Source of the DNA: Alteribacter keqinensis
GTDB lineage: Bacteria; Bacillota; Bacilli; Bacillales; Salisediminibacteriaceae
Assembly (NCBI RefSeq): GCF_003710255.1
Contig: NZ_RHIB01000001.1
Coordinates: forward strand, 1,860,001-1,924,000
Reading direction: 5' to 3'
DNA: 64,000 bases
Both the position numbers and the translations under genes were made by a program. The notes beneath the pieces are model-generated. The model was given only the letters and a program-made list of their open reading frames with translations, was not told the DNA's origin and searched no databases. Shown piece after piece: positions 48,700 to 56,538 of the stretch (positions within the stretch are counted from its first letter, which is position 1; every line of letters starts with the position of its first letter).

Positions 48700-49224
48700 A
48701 TGCGTTGGTTATATCTGTTTCTTGGAACTATTATGGCAGTGATCGCTCTTTACTACATTTTCACCCACAAGCAGCGAAACTCCACACAGGATTATGTCAT
48801 TTACACACCTGAAAAAGATGATAAAAAGATTCATACCGGCACAAAACTTTACAAAGTGGCGCTTTATTTTTCATATGCCGTACTGCTTCTAACAATCCTT
48901 CTTTACGTTGAGATTTTCCGGAGTTTTGAGATGTCCACGCTGATCTTTGCCCTTCAGCTTCCACTAGGCATCGCGGTGCTCGTTAGCCTGGATAAGATCT
49001 TTGAAATTCGCGGGCATGGTATTGTTTTTGCAGGCTATCAGGCCAACTGGGGGAAAATCAGGCAGATCGGCTGGGGAAAAAAACGGCGGAACCGTACCCA
49101 GCTTATTATGGAGCTGGATAAGGGGACAAAGATTAAAACAACAATTGCCGATGAAGAAAAAGCACAGCTTGAGGAACTTCTTGAAAACTACGTGACATTT
49201 GATAAAGAACCTGCGGGCAAATAA
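48700..49224 (+). CDS. Hypothetical membrane protein
   Basis: 174 residues. One N-terminal helix (LYLFLGTIMAVIALYYIF), two central helices (VALYFSYAVLLLTILLYVEIF, LIFALQLPLGIAVLVSL), and a cytosolic C-terminal part with a PH-like beta pattern (IRGHGIVFAGYQANWGKIRQIGWGKKRRNRTQLIMEL). I do not recognise a named family with certainty; the last part resembles DUF5673-type membrane proteins. ATG 48700 follows CGGAGGAATTTTC. A terminator follows. Confidence 0.72.
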   Translation: MRWLYLFLGTIMAVIALYYIFTHKQRNSTQDYVIYTPEKDDKKIHTGTKLYKVALYFSYAVLLLTILLYVEIFRSFEMSTLIFALQLPLGIAVLVSLDKIFEIRGHGIVFAGYQANWGKIRQIGWGKKRRNRTQLIMELDKGTKIKTTIADEEKAQLEELLENYVTFDKEPAGK

Positions 49225-49226
49225 TA

Positions 49227-49269
49227 AAAACCTTCAGAACCCTGATTTAGGGGTCTGAAGGTTTTTTTA
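49227..49269 (+). terminator. Intrinsic terminator of the 48700-49224 gene
   Basis: AAACCTTCAGAACCC and GGGGTCTGAAGGTTT form the stem, then TTTT. Confidence 0.85.
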
Positions 49270-49295
49270 TGGTATCTATGGCCTGGGAACCCTGT

Positions 49296-49649
49296 TTAAT
49301 CACAGCAAACCCGCTTGCCTGCCTGCATAAGTTCATCCAGCAGAGGCTGTGTGTCCGGGAGAGTATGAATAATATCTGTCACCTGACCGTACCAAGGGTT
49401 CTCCTTATTTAAACTGTAGAAGATCCACTGGCCGCTTCGTCGTTCATTTACGATCCCAGCCTGCTTTAATTTTCGCAGGTGCTGGCTGATGGACGGCTGA
49501 CTCATTTGAAAAACCTCAACCAGTTCACACACACAGCAGTCATCTTTATACAGAATGGCAAGCATTTTAAGTCTTGTTTTATCCCCAATCAGCTTAAACA
49601 ACTGAGCTGCGTCTTCAAACGTCCGTTCTTTTGTTTGCACCGGGTCCAC
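49296..49649 (-). CDS. ArsR/SmtB-family metalloregulator
   Basis: 117 residues. Winged HTH (LFKLIGDKTRLKMLAILYKDDCCVCELVEVFQMSQPSISQHLRKLKQAGIVNERRSGQWIFYSLN). The DDCCVCELV segment has the CxC metal/metalloid-binding pattern of the alpha-3 site, and the C-terminus ends in a vicinal Cys pair (KRVCCD). Expected to release DNA on arsenite or heavy metal binding. No efflux or arsenate-reductase gene lies next to it. An 18-base palindrome sits at its promoter. Confidence 0.9.
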   Translation of the reverse strand: MDPVQTKERTFEDAAQLFKLIGDKTRLKMLAILYKDDCCVCELVEVFQMSQPSISQHLRKLKQAGIVNERRSGQWIFYSLNKENPWYGQVTDIIHTLPDTQPLLDELMQAGKRVCCD

Positions 49650-49657
49650 CTCCGTTT

Positions 49658-49707
49658 CATAAGCACTTACTTATGTATAGTTTACGGGCACTGCCTGGTC
49701 TTGTCAA
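49658..49707 (-). promoter_or_regulatory. Promoter and ArsR-type operator
   Basis: Minus strand TTGACA (49702-49707), 17-base spacer, TAAACT (49679-49684). CATAAGCACTTACTTATG (49658-49675) is an inverted repeat (CATAAG/CTTATG) at the transcription start. Confidence 0.6.
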
Positions 49708-49708
49708 T

Positions 49709-50329
49709 TTACCTTGAGTCACGAATCGCTTCGATCATCAGTCGCAGTGCTTTCTCCTGAAGAGAAATGTCCATACTTGGCGCTCCCGAGGAAACGACCA
49801 TCTCCGGTGTTGCAGGGACATGGACAAAGCCCGTTTTGATGAGATTTCCTTGTTTTTTCGCAAAAAGGGCCACTTCATACAGCGTATTGTTGCATATGTA
49901 TGTGCCTGCTGTGTTTGAAATGCGGGCAGGTATACCGGACTCTGTGAGCTTCCGGGCCATTTCTTCAATAGGGAGGGTTGAAAACAAACCGTCTGGACCT
50001 TCGGGAACCAATGGTTTGTTTGTTGGTTTATAGCCCGTATTATCCCCAAACTTCCCTTCTCCTTCCGTATGCTGGACGTTAATTCCGATTCTTTCAGGTG
50101 TGATGCCGGCACGTCCTACTGCCACCCCGAGAGATAGCACCACATCGGGTTTAATCCGGTTTACTTCTTCCAAAAGTCTTTCTGCGCACTCTTTATAAAC
50201 AACAGGCAAGACTACTGTTGTAATGGTCACTCCTTCAATCTCCCACGTTGACGCGGCTTTCGCCAGTTCTTCAGTGGGGTTTTTCATTAAGTCTCCAAAT
50301 GGCTCAAAGCCGCTGATTAAGATTTTCAT
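49709..50329 (-). CDS. pcp: Pyroglutamyl-peptidase I
   Basis: 206 residues from ATG 50329, following GGAGGGGATGAA; a longer frame upstream lacks support. Peptidase C15 signatures: MKILISGFEPFG at the start, SNTAGTYICNNTLYE with the catalytic Cys, and GFVHVPATPE with the catalytic His. Cleaves N-terminal pyroglutamate from peptides in the cytosol. Its stop is two bases from the -35 box of arsR. Confidence 0.93.
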   Translation of the reverse strand: MKILISGFEPFGDLMKNPTEELAKAASTWEIEGVTITTVVLPVVYKECAERLLEEVNRIKPDVVLSLGVAVGRAGITPERIGINVQHTEGEGKFGDNTGYKPTNKPLVPEGPDGLFSTLPIEEMARKLTESGIPARISNTAGTYICNNTLYEVALFAKKQGNLIKTGFVHVPATPEMVVSSGAPSMDISLQEKALRLMIEAIRDSR

Positions 50330-50562
50330 TTCATCCCCTCCTCCTTCTGATTGTACCACGGTCTTTAATTCCTATCTTTCTTGAACTATTTAGTACTCAT
50401 CACCAGTTTATTTCTAAAAATTACCAGGACGTTACTGACCTGATGGGCTGCAGTATGGTTTTGTACATCAAATAATCCTGTTCGCTCCCCTCTCCCCCAG
50501 CGTCTATTCTTACTTTACCGCGGAAAAATTGAAGGAGGCGCCTCCGGTTTGGAGACCTTCAC

Positions 50563-51048
50563 ATGTACGACGCTGATTTCGAAGTTGTTTATGAAAAATA
50601 TGAACCGCTTATTTTTTCCCTGTTAAAGAAGTTCAGGCTTCACTTTGACCAAGAGGAATATGTACAGATTGCACGTGTCGCCCTCTTTCATGCCTGGCGA
50701 CGGTTTGATCCTGACATGGGGGCTTTCCCTGCGTTTGCAAAGCGTTACATTGAAGGATACCTGATCAGGGCCATCAAAAAGGATAGACGGTTGAACGACC
50801 ATTGCCAGTTAATCGAACCGGTGCTCCTCGAGGATGTGGCCCCGCACTATAAAGAAGAGTCCCTTCAGCCTGTTTACGAAATCATGAACGAGGCCGGACT
50901 CAGCTTTCGTCAGAAGACTTGGGTGGAAGAAGCTGTGATCTATGAATGTAAACCACGGGAAATTGCAGCCAGGTATAAGGTTAGTGTCGATACCGTTCAC
51001 ACCTGGCGGAAAGGGGCGCTCAAAAAACTTCGAAGTTTTTTTTCGTAA
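50563..51048 (+). CDS. Sigma-70-like factor (SigO/Xpf-type)
   Basis: 161 residues with region 2 (YEKYEPLIFSLLKKFRLHFDQEEYVQIARVALFHAWRRFDPDMGAFPAFAKRYIEGYLIRAIKKDRR) and region 4 HTH (KPREIAARYKVSVDTVHTWRKGALKKLRSFFS); no region 1.1 or 3. The size fits ECF-like or phage-type sigma factors (PBSX Xpf) and SigO-like YvrI. Upstream of its ATG is GGAGGCGCCTCC, a perfect palindrome, then TGGAG as ribosome site. Heads a cluster with DUF1659, DUF2922 and YvrJ proteins, which often travel with such sigma genes. No anti-sigma factor is apparent. Confidence 0.82.
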   Translation: MYDADFEVVYEKYEPLIFSLLKKFRLHFDQEEYVQIARVALFHAWRRFDPDMGAFPAFAKRYIEGYLIRAIKKDRRLNDHCQLIEPVLLEDVAPHYKEESLQPVYEIMNEAGLSFRQKTWVEEAVIYECKPREIAARYKVSVDTVHTWRKGALKKLRSFFS

Positions 51049-51110
51049 GGTACCCCGTTTTTGGCAGGGAGCGTTTACTTATTAGGTGAAAGGCGAAAGG
51101 AGGTGATGAG

Positions 51111-51326
51111 ATGGGCGTTAGAGTGAATACACGGTTGGCACTGAGTTTTGTGACAGGCTTTACTCACGAGGGTGAGGAGATCGTTCGCGTCAGACAGTTT
51201 CAGAACATTAACCCGGCAGCAGAAAACAGCGGATTGTCAAAAACAGCAGAAGCACTTGCTTCCCTTCAGCAGCACGAACTGGTAAAAGTGGAACGCGGAA
51301 ACACGTACGAACTGACTGGAGAATAA
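51111..51326 (+). CDS. DUF1659 family protein
   Basis: 71 residues, ATG after AAAGGAGGTGATGAG. VRVNTRLALSFVTGFTHEGEEIVRVRQFQNINPAAENSGL followed by ALASLQQHELVKVERGNTYELT matches DUF1659, a small Bacillaceae family. Function unknown. Followed 38 bases later by DUF2922, its usual partner. Confidence 0.85.
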   Translation: MGVRVNTRLALSFVTGFTHEGEEIVRVRQFQNINPAAENSGLSKTAEALASLQQHELVKVERGNTYELTGE

Positions 51327-51364
51327 TCCTGCCCCATTAACCCTGCACGAAAGGAGGAAATCAA

Positions 51365-51592
51365 ATGAGCAAACGACTTGAACTGTTATTTTCCAACATG
51401 GAAGGACGCTCTGTCACACTTGCTGTGGAAGATCCGATCGAGCCGGCAAACGCTGAACTAATCAACGAAGTGATGGACGAGATTCTTAATGAGAACATCT
51501 TCATGTCAACAGGCGGACCGCTCGTATCAAAGCGCGGCGCCCGTATCGTTGAACGTACTGTTGAACAGATTGATATTGATACTGAAGAGTAA
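51365..51592 (+). CDS. DUF2922 family protein
   Basis: 75 residues, ATG after AAAGGAGGAAATCAA. KRLELLFSNMEGRSVTLAVEDPIEPANAELINEVMDEIL is typical of DUF2922. Function unknown. In the same set as DUF1659 and, beyond a terminator and a repeat, the YvrJ protein. Confidence 0.87.
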   Translation: MSKRLELLFSNMEGRSVTLAVEDPIEPANAELINEVMDEILNENIFMSTGGPLVSKRGARIVERTVEQIDIDTEE

Positions 51593-51687
51593 TATCAGGG
51601 GCTCTATTGCCGGGGGATCTGTCCCCGGCAGTCAACTCATTGAAAAGTTTCATGAAGAAGACAGCGACTTTACACAATGCTTCAGAG

Positions 51688-51733
51688 AGGACGGCTCATA
51701 AGGTCAAAACACCTTGTGAACCGTTCTTTTTTT
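51688..51733 (+). terminator. Intrinsic terminator after DUF2922
   Basis: AGGACGGCTCATAAGG and ACCTTGTGAACCGTTCT form an imperfect stem with TTTTTTT following. Confidence 0.7.
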
Positions 51734-51750
51734 AGTAAAGGCTCTTTTTA

Positions 51751-51915
51751 AGTCAGGTGTTGATATACGCTCATTGCACTTTCCGCGGGGGCGCCGGTGA
51801 GCCGCCAGCAGGTTTATGCCCGCTTATTCGTTGTGTAACCGCTCGTTGCTCCCACAGGAGTATCACACATTCGCTGCAATCATTCATGCTCATTAACACA
51901 GCTTTAGTAAAAGGA
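51751..51915. repeat. R1 repeat copy inside the DUF2922-YvrJ interval
   Basis: CAGGTGTTGATATACGCTCATTGCACTTTCCGCGGGGGCGCC at its left, GCTCGTTGCTCCCACAGGAGT and CATTCGCTGCAATCATTC at its right. Ends read TTAGTAAAGGCT (from 51733) and AGCTTTAGTAA (to 51910), an imperfect inverted pair. Confidence 0.6.
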
Positions 51916-51925
51916 GGTGAGACCA

Positions 51926-52126
51926 TTGGAATTGGACGTGTGGATTCGCGTCATTGGAGATTACGGTTTTCCTGCTGCAGTCACCTTTTACCTGCTTTAC
52001 CGGATGGAGAAGAAGCTTGATCAGATAAACCAGTCTGTGCAGCTCCTCTATCAAAAGCAGATGGGTGTGCATGTGAAAACAGACCCCTCTCTTACGGCAC
52101 TTCCACCAAGAAGTAAGAGAAACTGA
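51926..52126 (+). CDS. YvrJ family protein
   Basis: 66 residues from TTG 51926, eight bases after GGAGG; the GTG at 51917 overlaps that site. LDVWIRVIGDYGFPAAVTFYLLYRMEKKLDQINQSVQLL is the YvrJ family pattern, a membrane helix followed by a coiled-coil-like stretch. Small families like this recur beside SigO-type factors and DUF1659/DUF2922. Role unknown; holin-like topology has been noted for similar proteins. Confidence 0.85.
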   Translation: MELDVWIRVIGDYGFPAAVTFYLLYRMEKKLDQINQSVQLLYQKQMGVHVKTDPSLTALPPRSKRN

Positions 52127-52703
52127 AAAGCCCCATCCCTCCTACACCCTGTGTGACATCCTTCACGCAGGGTCTTCATGCAGGCCTTCCCAGAAGCTGA
52201 GTTAACAATGTCTGAGCCTCTTAGAAGTATCTTAGCAACTCCAGGAGGACGCTTTTCGCTGCCTTCTGTTACATAAGCAAGGGATATTTTCTCATATAAG
52301 GGTTCTCATGACTTTTAGCTCCTGTTTCTTAATAAGAATTTCTTTGTAATGTCAATCAACGTCGATCATAGCCTCTCTTCTATTAAGCCTCTAACTTTGT
52401 TAATGAGAGTCGATGCAGTCGGAATGTCCTAAAGTCTCCTGCGGTAGCGGAGGCTCGCCGGCCACCTCCGAGGAAAGCGAAGGTCATTCCGACTGCATCC
52501 GGCGTCTTACGCTTTATCGGTTCGTGCTGCTTTATAGCTATTTGGTCTGACCCTTTGTGAAATGCCTCACGTGGTGCCTGACCACTGTTATCTACTTCAC
52601 AAGATAAATCTAGCATATTGGGATGCTTTTTTTCATAGAGTGGAGCATGGGTTGTTTATTTAAAGCCTGGAGATTATACATTCACATTCGGGGGGCGATT
52701 TTA
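52127..52703. other. Gene-poor interval with a hairpin repeat
   Basis: Contains ACCCTGTGTGACATCC...CACGCAGGGT (about 52148-52174) as a weak hairpin after YvrJ, the R5 hairpin at 52412-52499, and GGTCTGACCCTTTGTGAAA/GGTGCCTGACCACTG near 52543-52590, similar to the palindrome at 56019. No credible gene. Confidence 0.4.
52412..52499. repeat. Long hairpin element with perfect 15-bp inverted ends (family R5)
   Basis: GATGCAGTCGGAATG (52412-52426) and its exact inverse (52485-52499) bracket CTCCTGCGGTAGCGGAGGCTCG and GAGGAAAGCGAAGG. Interior blocks match the element at 22204, arms differ. Confidence 0.7.
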
Positions 52704-52925
52704 ATGGAGAAGGTATTGTTTTTAGAGGAGCGCAAACGGAATATGGCCGAGAGACTGCCGGCAGGCCTGCAGGTATCATCTGAGAGTACTATCGTGTACG
52801 CAGAAGAAGACAAGTTGGTTGAAGGTCTCGACCGGCTGTCAAAAGGATTGTTCACGCTCCTTATCTGTTTAGGAGGGCCTTACTTTTTATTCGTGCTCAT
52901 CGAAGCCTTTCTTCGGCTGCCTTAA
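52704..52925 (+). CDS. Small single-helix membrane protein
   Basis: 73 residues from ATG 52704, five bases after GGGGGGCGA. Polar N-terminus (MEKVLFLEERKRNMAERLPA) and a C-terminal helix (LFTLLICLGGPYFLFVLIEAFL). No family recognised. Its 3' end overlaps the convergent DUF2254 gene by 39 bases. An alternative start at 52623 has no ribosome site. Confidence 0.55.
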   Translation: MEKVLFLEERKRNMAERLPAGLQVSSESTIVYAEEDKLVEGLDRLSKGLFTLLICLGGPYFLFVLIEAFLRLP

Positions 52926-54293
52926 ACGGACGTGATCCTTTCTGCCCGGTGCTGAAATGACAGCGATACGGTCAAGCTTTTCCTGAAGTCTTGAAAGGTC
53001 CCAGTCCAGAAACGTATGATGCTCCATTCCCTCTATCACATATTCAGTAAAGGACCATACGTCTTTTTTTATCATATCGCTGCCATGGGTTGAAATTTCA
53101 TAAAGGGAATCCAGGATTGCCGCGAGAATGGCAGAATCGCTGCTTCCGTAATGCCGGATCTGAAAGTAGCTCTGATACAGATAGTCCTTGAACTCATAAA
53201 CTTTCTTAAGGACACGGACATTCCTTTTACTGTCGTGTACGTAATTTTCCAAATACGCTTTTTTACATAAAGCAGACAGCATATGGCCGAGATGCTTGAT
53301 CCCTTCTATAGCAGTAAACGGATCATTTACTCCAGGTGACAGGGAGCGCACACTGATCTCCACCAGTTTCACAATGCCATAGCGGATGTCCTGAATGCTT
53401 TCTCTCTCTGTTCCGATAATCACACGTTTGCTGTAATTCCCCTCGCTCACCTGTTTTTTATCTCCGTAAACATTCATCACCACGAGCCCGCCAGCCAGGT
53501 AATCCCCGTGAGAATAAAGGAGTTCCACGATCGTTTCGTCCTCTTCCGCCTGCTTTTTCAGCCCGTCAAGATCAATCCACTGAACATAGCCGGATTTTCT
53601 TGACTTTACCTGTGTACACGGCTTATCAAGAATCTCTTCTCCTTCCCAGTCCTCCCACGGATCATCGGGCTTAACATCCTTCTGATTTTCCCAGAACTTA
53701 TCCATTACTTTGATTGTATCATTGTAAATGCTCTCGATCAGGTTCCTGATCTGAATCCATTTGGCGACGTGATGGACAAAAAATACAAAGAATCCAACAG
53801 AAATAATTGCAAACAAAACAGCAATGACGGGAGAGATGAGTACATCCACATCCGTTATCCCTGCCTGTTGTTTGGTTAAAAGAAGGAGAACAATTGCGTA
53901 TACAAATCCACTGATAAACACACCGAGGATCCGCTGTGTATGGGGATCAGTGATAAAGTTTTGCAGTGAGCGGGGTGAAAACTGCGTCACATAGGTAGTC
54001 ATAACTACCAGAATGGACGAAAAGGAAATGGAAGTCATTGTTAAAATGGACGCGGCAATTGTACCTAAAAGCGTGTAGGCAAGGTCGAAATCGGACAGAA
54101 AGAGAGGTGGAATGCTGTCCAGTAATTGAGGATTTCCCCATAAGTACTGATCGATCTGGTGACTTAAAAATGCAAGAATAATTGCGATGATGCCGTAAAT
54201 TGCCGGGATAAACCAGTAACTTGCTCTGATAAAAAGCCACACTCTTGTCAACACGCCCACCTCATGTTCCCTTTTGTTCAATAGTGTTGGCAT
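52887..54293 (-). CDS. DUF2254 family membrane protein
   Basis: 468 residues. Four helices in residues ~20-190 (ASYWFIPAIYGIIAIILAFL; LAYTLLGTIAASILTMTSISFSSILVVMT; TQRILGVFISGFVYAIVLLLL; VAVLFAIISVGFFVFFVHHV). The DUF2254 soluble region includes SGYVQWIDLDGL, SVRSLSPGVNDPFTAIEGI and LESLY-type helices. Function not established. ATG 54293 lacks a strong ribosome site. Convergent with the small gene at 52704. Confidence 0.87.
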   Translation of the reverse strand: MPTLLNKREHEVGVLTRVWLFIRASYWFIPAIYGIIAIILAFLSHQIDQYLWGNPQLLDSIPPLFLSDFDLAYTLLGTIAASILTMTSISFSSILVVMTTYVTQFSPRSLQNFITDPHTQRILGVFISGFVYAIVLLLLTKQQAGITDVDVLISPVIAVLFAIISVGFFVFFVHHVAKWIQIRNLIESIYNDTIKVMDKFWENQKDVKPDDPWEDWEGEEILDKPCTQVKSRKSGYVQWIDLDGLKKQAEEDETIVELLYSHGDYLAGGLVVMNVYGDKKQVSEGNYSKRVIIGTERESIQDIRYGIVKLVEISVRSLSPGVNDPFTAIEGIKHLGHMLSALCKKAYLENYVHDSKRNVRVLKKVYEFKDYLYQSYFQIRHYGSSDSAILAAILDSLYEISTHGSDMIKKDVWSFTEYVIEGMEHHTFLDWDLSRLQEKLDRIAVISAPGRKDHVRLRQPKKGFDEHE

Positions 54294-54434
54294 TATAATG
54301 AAATTTAACCATTCAGAGGGTGAGGTGGCTTTTTAATGCTATCAGCCGCAGCCTTTAATTGAAGATGGTGATGCTGACATGGCTTTCGTATTTCACGGTG
54401 TGACAGTGGACCTCCATCATGCTTCCCACAGCCA

Positions 54435-54475
54435 CTAAAAAACGCCGGAAAGGATTAGTTTCCCTTTTCGGCGTT
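54435..54475 (-). terminator. Intrinsic terminator of the PAQR gene
   Basis: Minus strand AACGCCGAAAAGG-loop-CCTTTCCGGCGTT then TTTT. Confidence 0.8.
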
Positions 54476-54484
54476 ATCATCGTG

Positions 54485-55129
54485 TTATACAGGCGTTACA
54501 TACAGGAGAATGGAGAGAAAATGGGTCACCGAAGCTGCCAGAACAAAAAGATGCCATACAGCGTGGTGGTACTGAAACTTTCGCCAGATGTAAAAAAGTG
54601 TGCCTACAGTGTACAGAACACCACCTGTGACGAGAAGAACAATACCTCCCATTTCGACTGTTGTTGCAATCGGCTTTAAAACAAACACAATCATCCAGCC
54701 CATCGCAATGTAAAAGAGGGTTGATAAAAAAATAAACCGCTTCACAAAGAAGACTTTAAATACGATACCGACCGCTGCCATTGCCCATACAACAGACAAC
54801 AGAATCCAGCCTGTTGCACCGTCCACAACGATGACCATTAACGGTGTGTACGTTCCGGCGATAAACAGATAGATCGCCGAATGGTCAAGAATTTCGAACA
54901 CATTTTTCGCCCTGCCCTGTCTGAGGCTGTGCAAGAGAGTGGAACAAACGTACATGAGCAGCAGGGTCACGCCGTAAATCGTAAAGCTGATCACGTGAGA
55001 GGCAGTTCCGTACATACTGGCGAAAACAATGAGCAGTGTCAGAGCAGCCACGCCAAATGCCGCTCCGATGCCATGGGTAATGGCGTTAGCAATTTCTTCC
55101 CGTTTCGTAAATGTGTGGGTCTGTTGCAT
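54485..55129 (-). CDS. Hemolysin III / PAQR family membrane protein
   Basis: 214 residues from ATG 55129 (GGAGGAG nine bases before). Seven helices. REEIANAITHGIGAAFGV, TLLHSLRQGRAKNVFEILDHSAIYLFIAGTYTPLM and FQYHHAVWHLFVLAASVTHF carry the conserved Ser/Asp/His set that binds zinc in PAQR proteins. Role uncertain: ceramidase-like or membrane-homeostasis; the hemolysin name is historical. Monocistronic. Confidence 0.9.
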   Translation of the reverse strand: MQQTHTFTKREEIANAITHGIGAAFGVAALTLLIVFASMYGTASHVISFTIYGVTLLLMYVCSTLLHSLRQGRAKNVFEILDHSAIYLFIAGTYTPLMVIVVDGATGWILLSVVWAMAAVGIVFKVFFVKRFIFLSTLFYIAMGWMIVFVLKPIATTVEMGGIVLLVTGGVLYTVGTLFYIWRKFQYHHAVWHLFVLAASVTHFLSILLYVTPV

Positions 55130-55209
55130 GTGCAAAACTCCTCCGGTAAATTAGTTTGAGTGCGTTCAGTCAGGAGGACAGGTTTTGCAGGCCCTTTGAA
55201 CCTTCTCTT

Positions 55210-55869
55210 TTACATTCTGTTTTGAATGGACGACACTTTCCAGGTGCCATCTTCTTTTTCGAATTCCAGTTCAACTACGCGTATAAGGTCGTTTTCTTCA
55301 TGTTCAAAGGAATGGAGAGTATACAGAACGGAACAATGATCATTTTCACTATCATACTCAAAAGCCGTCTGCTGGAGAAAGTCCAATTCTGAAACATTCA
55401 AGCTCATGTAATGAAAGGAACCGATTACTTCTTTGTCACTCCGAACATGAATGACGTCATTCTCTTCGTCCGTTTCTACATGATCCGATGTGAGAAGGGA
55501 CAACTGCTCGTGGTCCCTCTTGTGCATCGCTTCGAAAAAGTTCAGTGATATAGCATCGATTTCTTCCCGCAATGCCAGTTCTTCATCTTTTAAAGCTTCT
55601 GTATCATAAGCCTGTGTCTTATACGTAAGTATATCATTTTTAAGCCGGTCATTCTCTTCCTGAAGCTCATCAATTTGTTCCTGAAGGGTCTCAGCCTGTC
55701 CTGAATACTGTTCCAGTTGCTTAACGAGCCGCTCATTCGTATCGATGAGCTTTTCAATGTCTTCTGTTTCATCGAGTTCCTGAAGTTCCTCTGCCGACAA
55801 TTGATCATCATCACCTGAACACCCGACGAGCAGCATGGCTGTAAAAAAGGGAACCAGCAACTTTTTCAT
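55210..55869 (-). CDS. Coiled-coil lipoprotein
   Basis: 219 residues from ATG 55869, six bases after GGGTGAC. Signal peptide with lipobox MLLVGCSG (Cys ~17), an acidic stretch, a coiled coil (~35-100, IDTNERLVKQLEQYSGQAETLQEQIDELQEENDRLKND), and a C-terminal NTF2/DUF4440-like domain (ISLNFFEAMHKRDHEQLSLLTSD; VELEFEKEDGTWKVSSI). Secreted side of the membrane; partner unknown. Confidence 0.82.
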   Translation of the reverse strand: MKKLLVPFFTAMLLVGCSGDDDQLSAEELQELDETEDIEKLIDTNERLVKQLEQYSGQAETLQEQIDELQEENDRLKNDILTYKTQAYDTEALKDEELALREEIDAISLNFFEAMHKRDHEQLSLLTSDHVETDEENDVIHVRSDKEVIGSFHYMSLNVSELDFLQQTAFEYDSENDHCSVLYTLHSFEHEENDLIRVVELEFEKEDGTWKVSSIQNRM

Positions 55870-56018
55870 GTTTGTCACCCGCGTTCATCGTAGTTTAGAT
55901 ATCTCTATTATACAAAAATTCGATACAAGTAAAAGATTTCCTTTACCTAATTGGCTAAGTACCCATTTTACCCTACTAAAGAGCTATACCACAAGAGAAT
56001 CTCCGGAATGTGAATCAA

Positions 56019-56076
56019 ATCACCCAGTGCCTGACCCTCTGTGAACGGATTCACAGAGGGTCAGGCACTGGGTGAT
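56019..56076. repeat. Perfect 27-bp inverted repeat (4-base loop)
   Basis: Arm 1 at 56019-56045 and arm 2 at 56050-56076 are exact complements: ATCACCCAGTGCCTGACCCTC and GTGAA on the left. It carries the GTGCCTGACCC phrase also near 52570. No T run, so not a plain terminator. Between the lipoprotein and 56159 genes. Confidence 0.75.
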
Positions 56077-56091
56077 CTATTGAGCAATGCA

Positions 56092-56131
56092 CAAAAAAAA
56101 GAAGCCGGCCTCATAGTTTGAGGCTGGCCTG
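56092..56131 (-). terminator. Intrinsic terminator of the 56159-56425 gene
   Basis: Minus strand GGCC-GCCTCA-AACTA-TGAGGC-GGC stem followed by TTCTTTTTTTT. Confidence 0.75.
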
Positions 56132-56158
56132 AAAGAACATCGCATTGGTCCCGTAACA

Positions 56159-56425
56159 TTACCAGAATAATAGTGCTCCTAAAGCAAAACCGCTGATTGC
56201 GGCGAGGGCAACCGGGTAAACATAGGGACGATACCCATAGCTGCCATAATACCCATATCCAAATCCCCCGAATCCTCCCCGGGGGCCTCTTCCCTCAATA
56301 TAAACAGTGCTGGGTGTGACCCGCACGATTCTGCCTGCATGCTGACGTCCGGAATGTTCTATAATTCGAACGTTACGACCTTGATTGCGACTGCATACGT
56401 TATAGTAGTGTGCACATCGTGACAA
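56159..56425 (-). CDS. Gly/Tyr-rich small protein with C-terminal helix, possible spore-associated
   Basis: 88 residues from TTG 56425, eight bases after GAGGAGG. NVCSRNQGRNVRIIEHSGRQHAGRIVRVTPSTVYIEGRGP is a small beta (SH3-like) segment. Next comes RGGFGGFGYGYYGSYGYRPYVYP, low complexity, then one helix (ALAAISGFALGALLF). Similar Gly-Tyr tails occur in coat and germination-associated proteins. Function inferred, not shown. Confidence 0.65.
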   Translation of the reverse strand: MSRCAHYYNVCSRNQGRNVRIIEHSGRQHAGRIVRVTPSTVYIEGRGPRGGFGGFGYGYYGSYGYRPYVYPVALAAISGFALGALLFW

Positions 56426-56538
56426 CGCATCCACCTCCTCTTCATACACCAGTCACAATCAGTGTATTTTCAAAAAGAGGTTTGGTTTGTACAAACATCA
56501 CGACTTGTATGTATTTTCATAGGAAAGTAGGTTGGCCT

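Noticed and set aside
50530-50562. Riboswitch or T-box before the sigma factor gene
   Set aside because: Only a 12-base palindrome and a ribosome site are visible; no conserved riboswitch elements.
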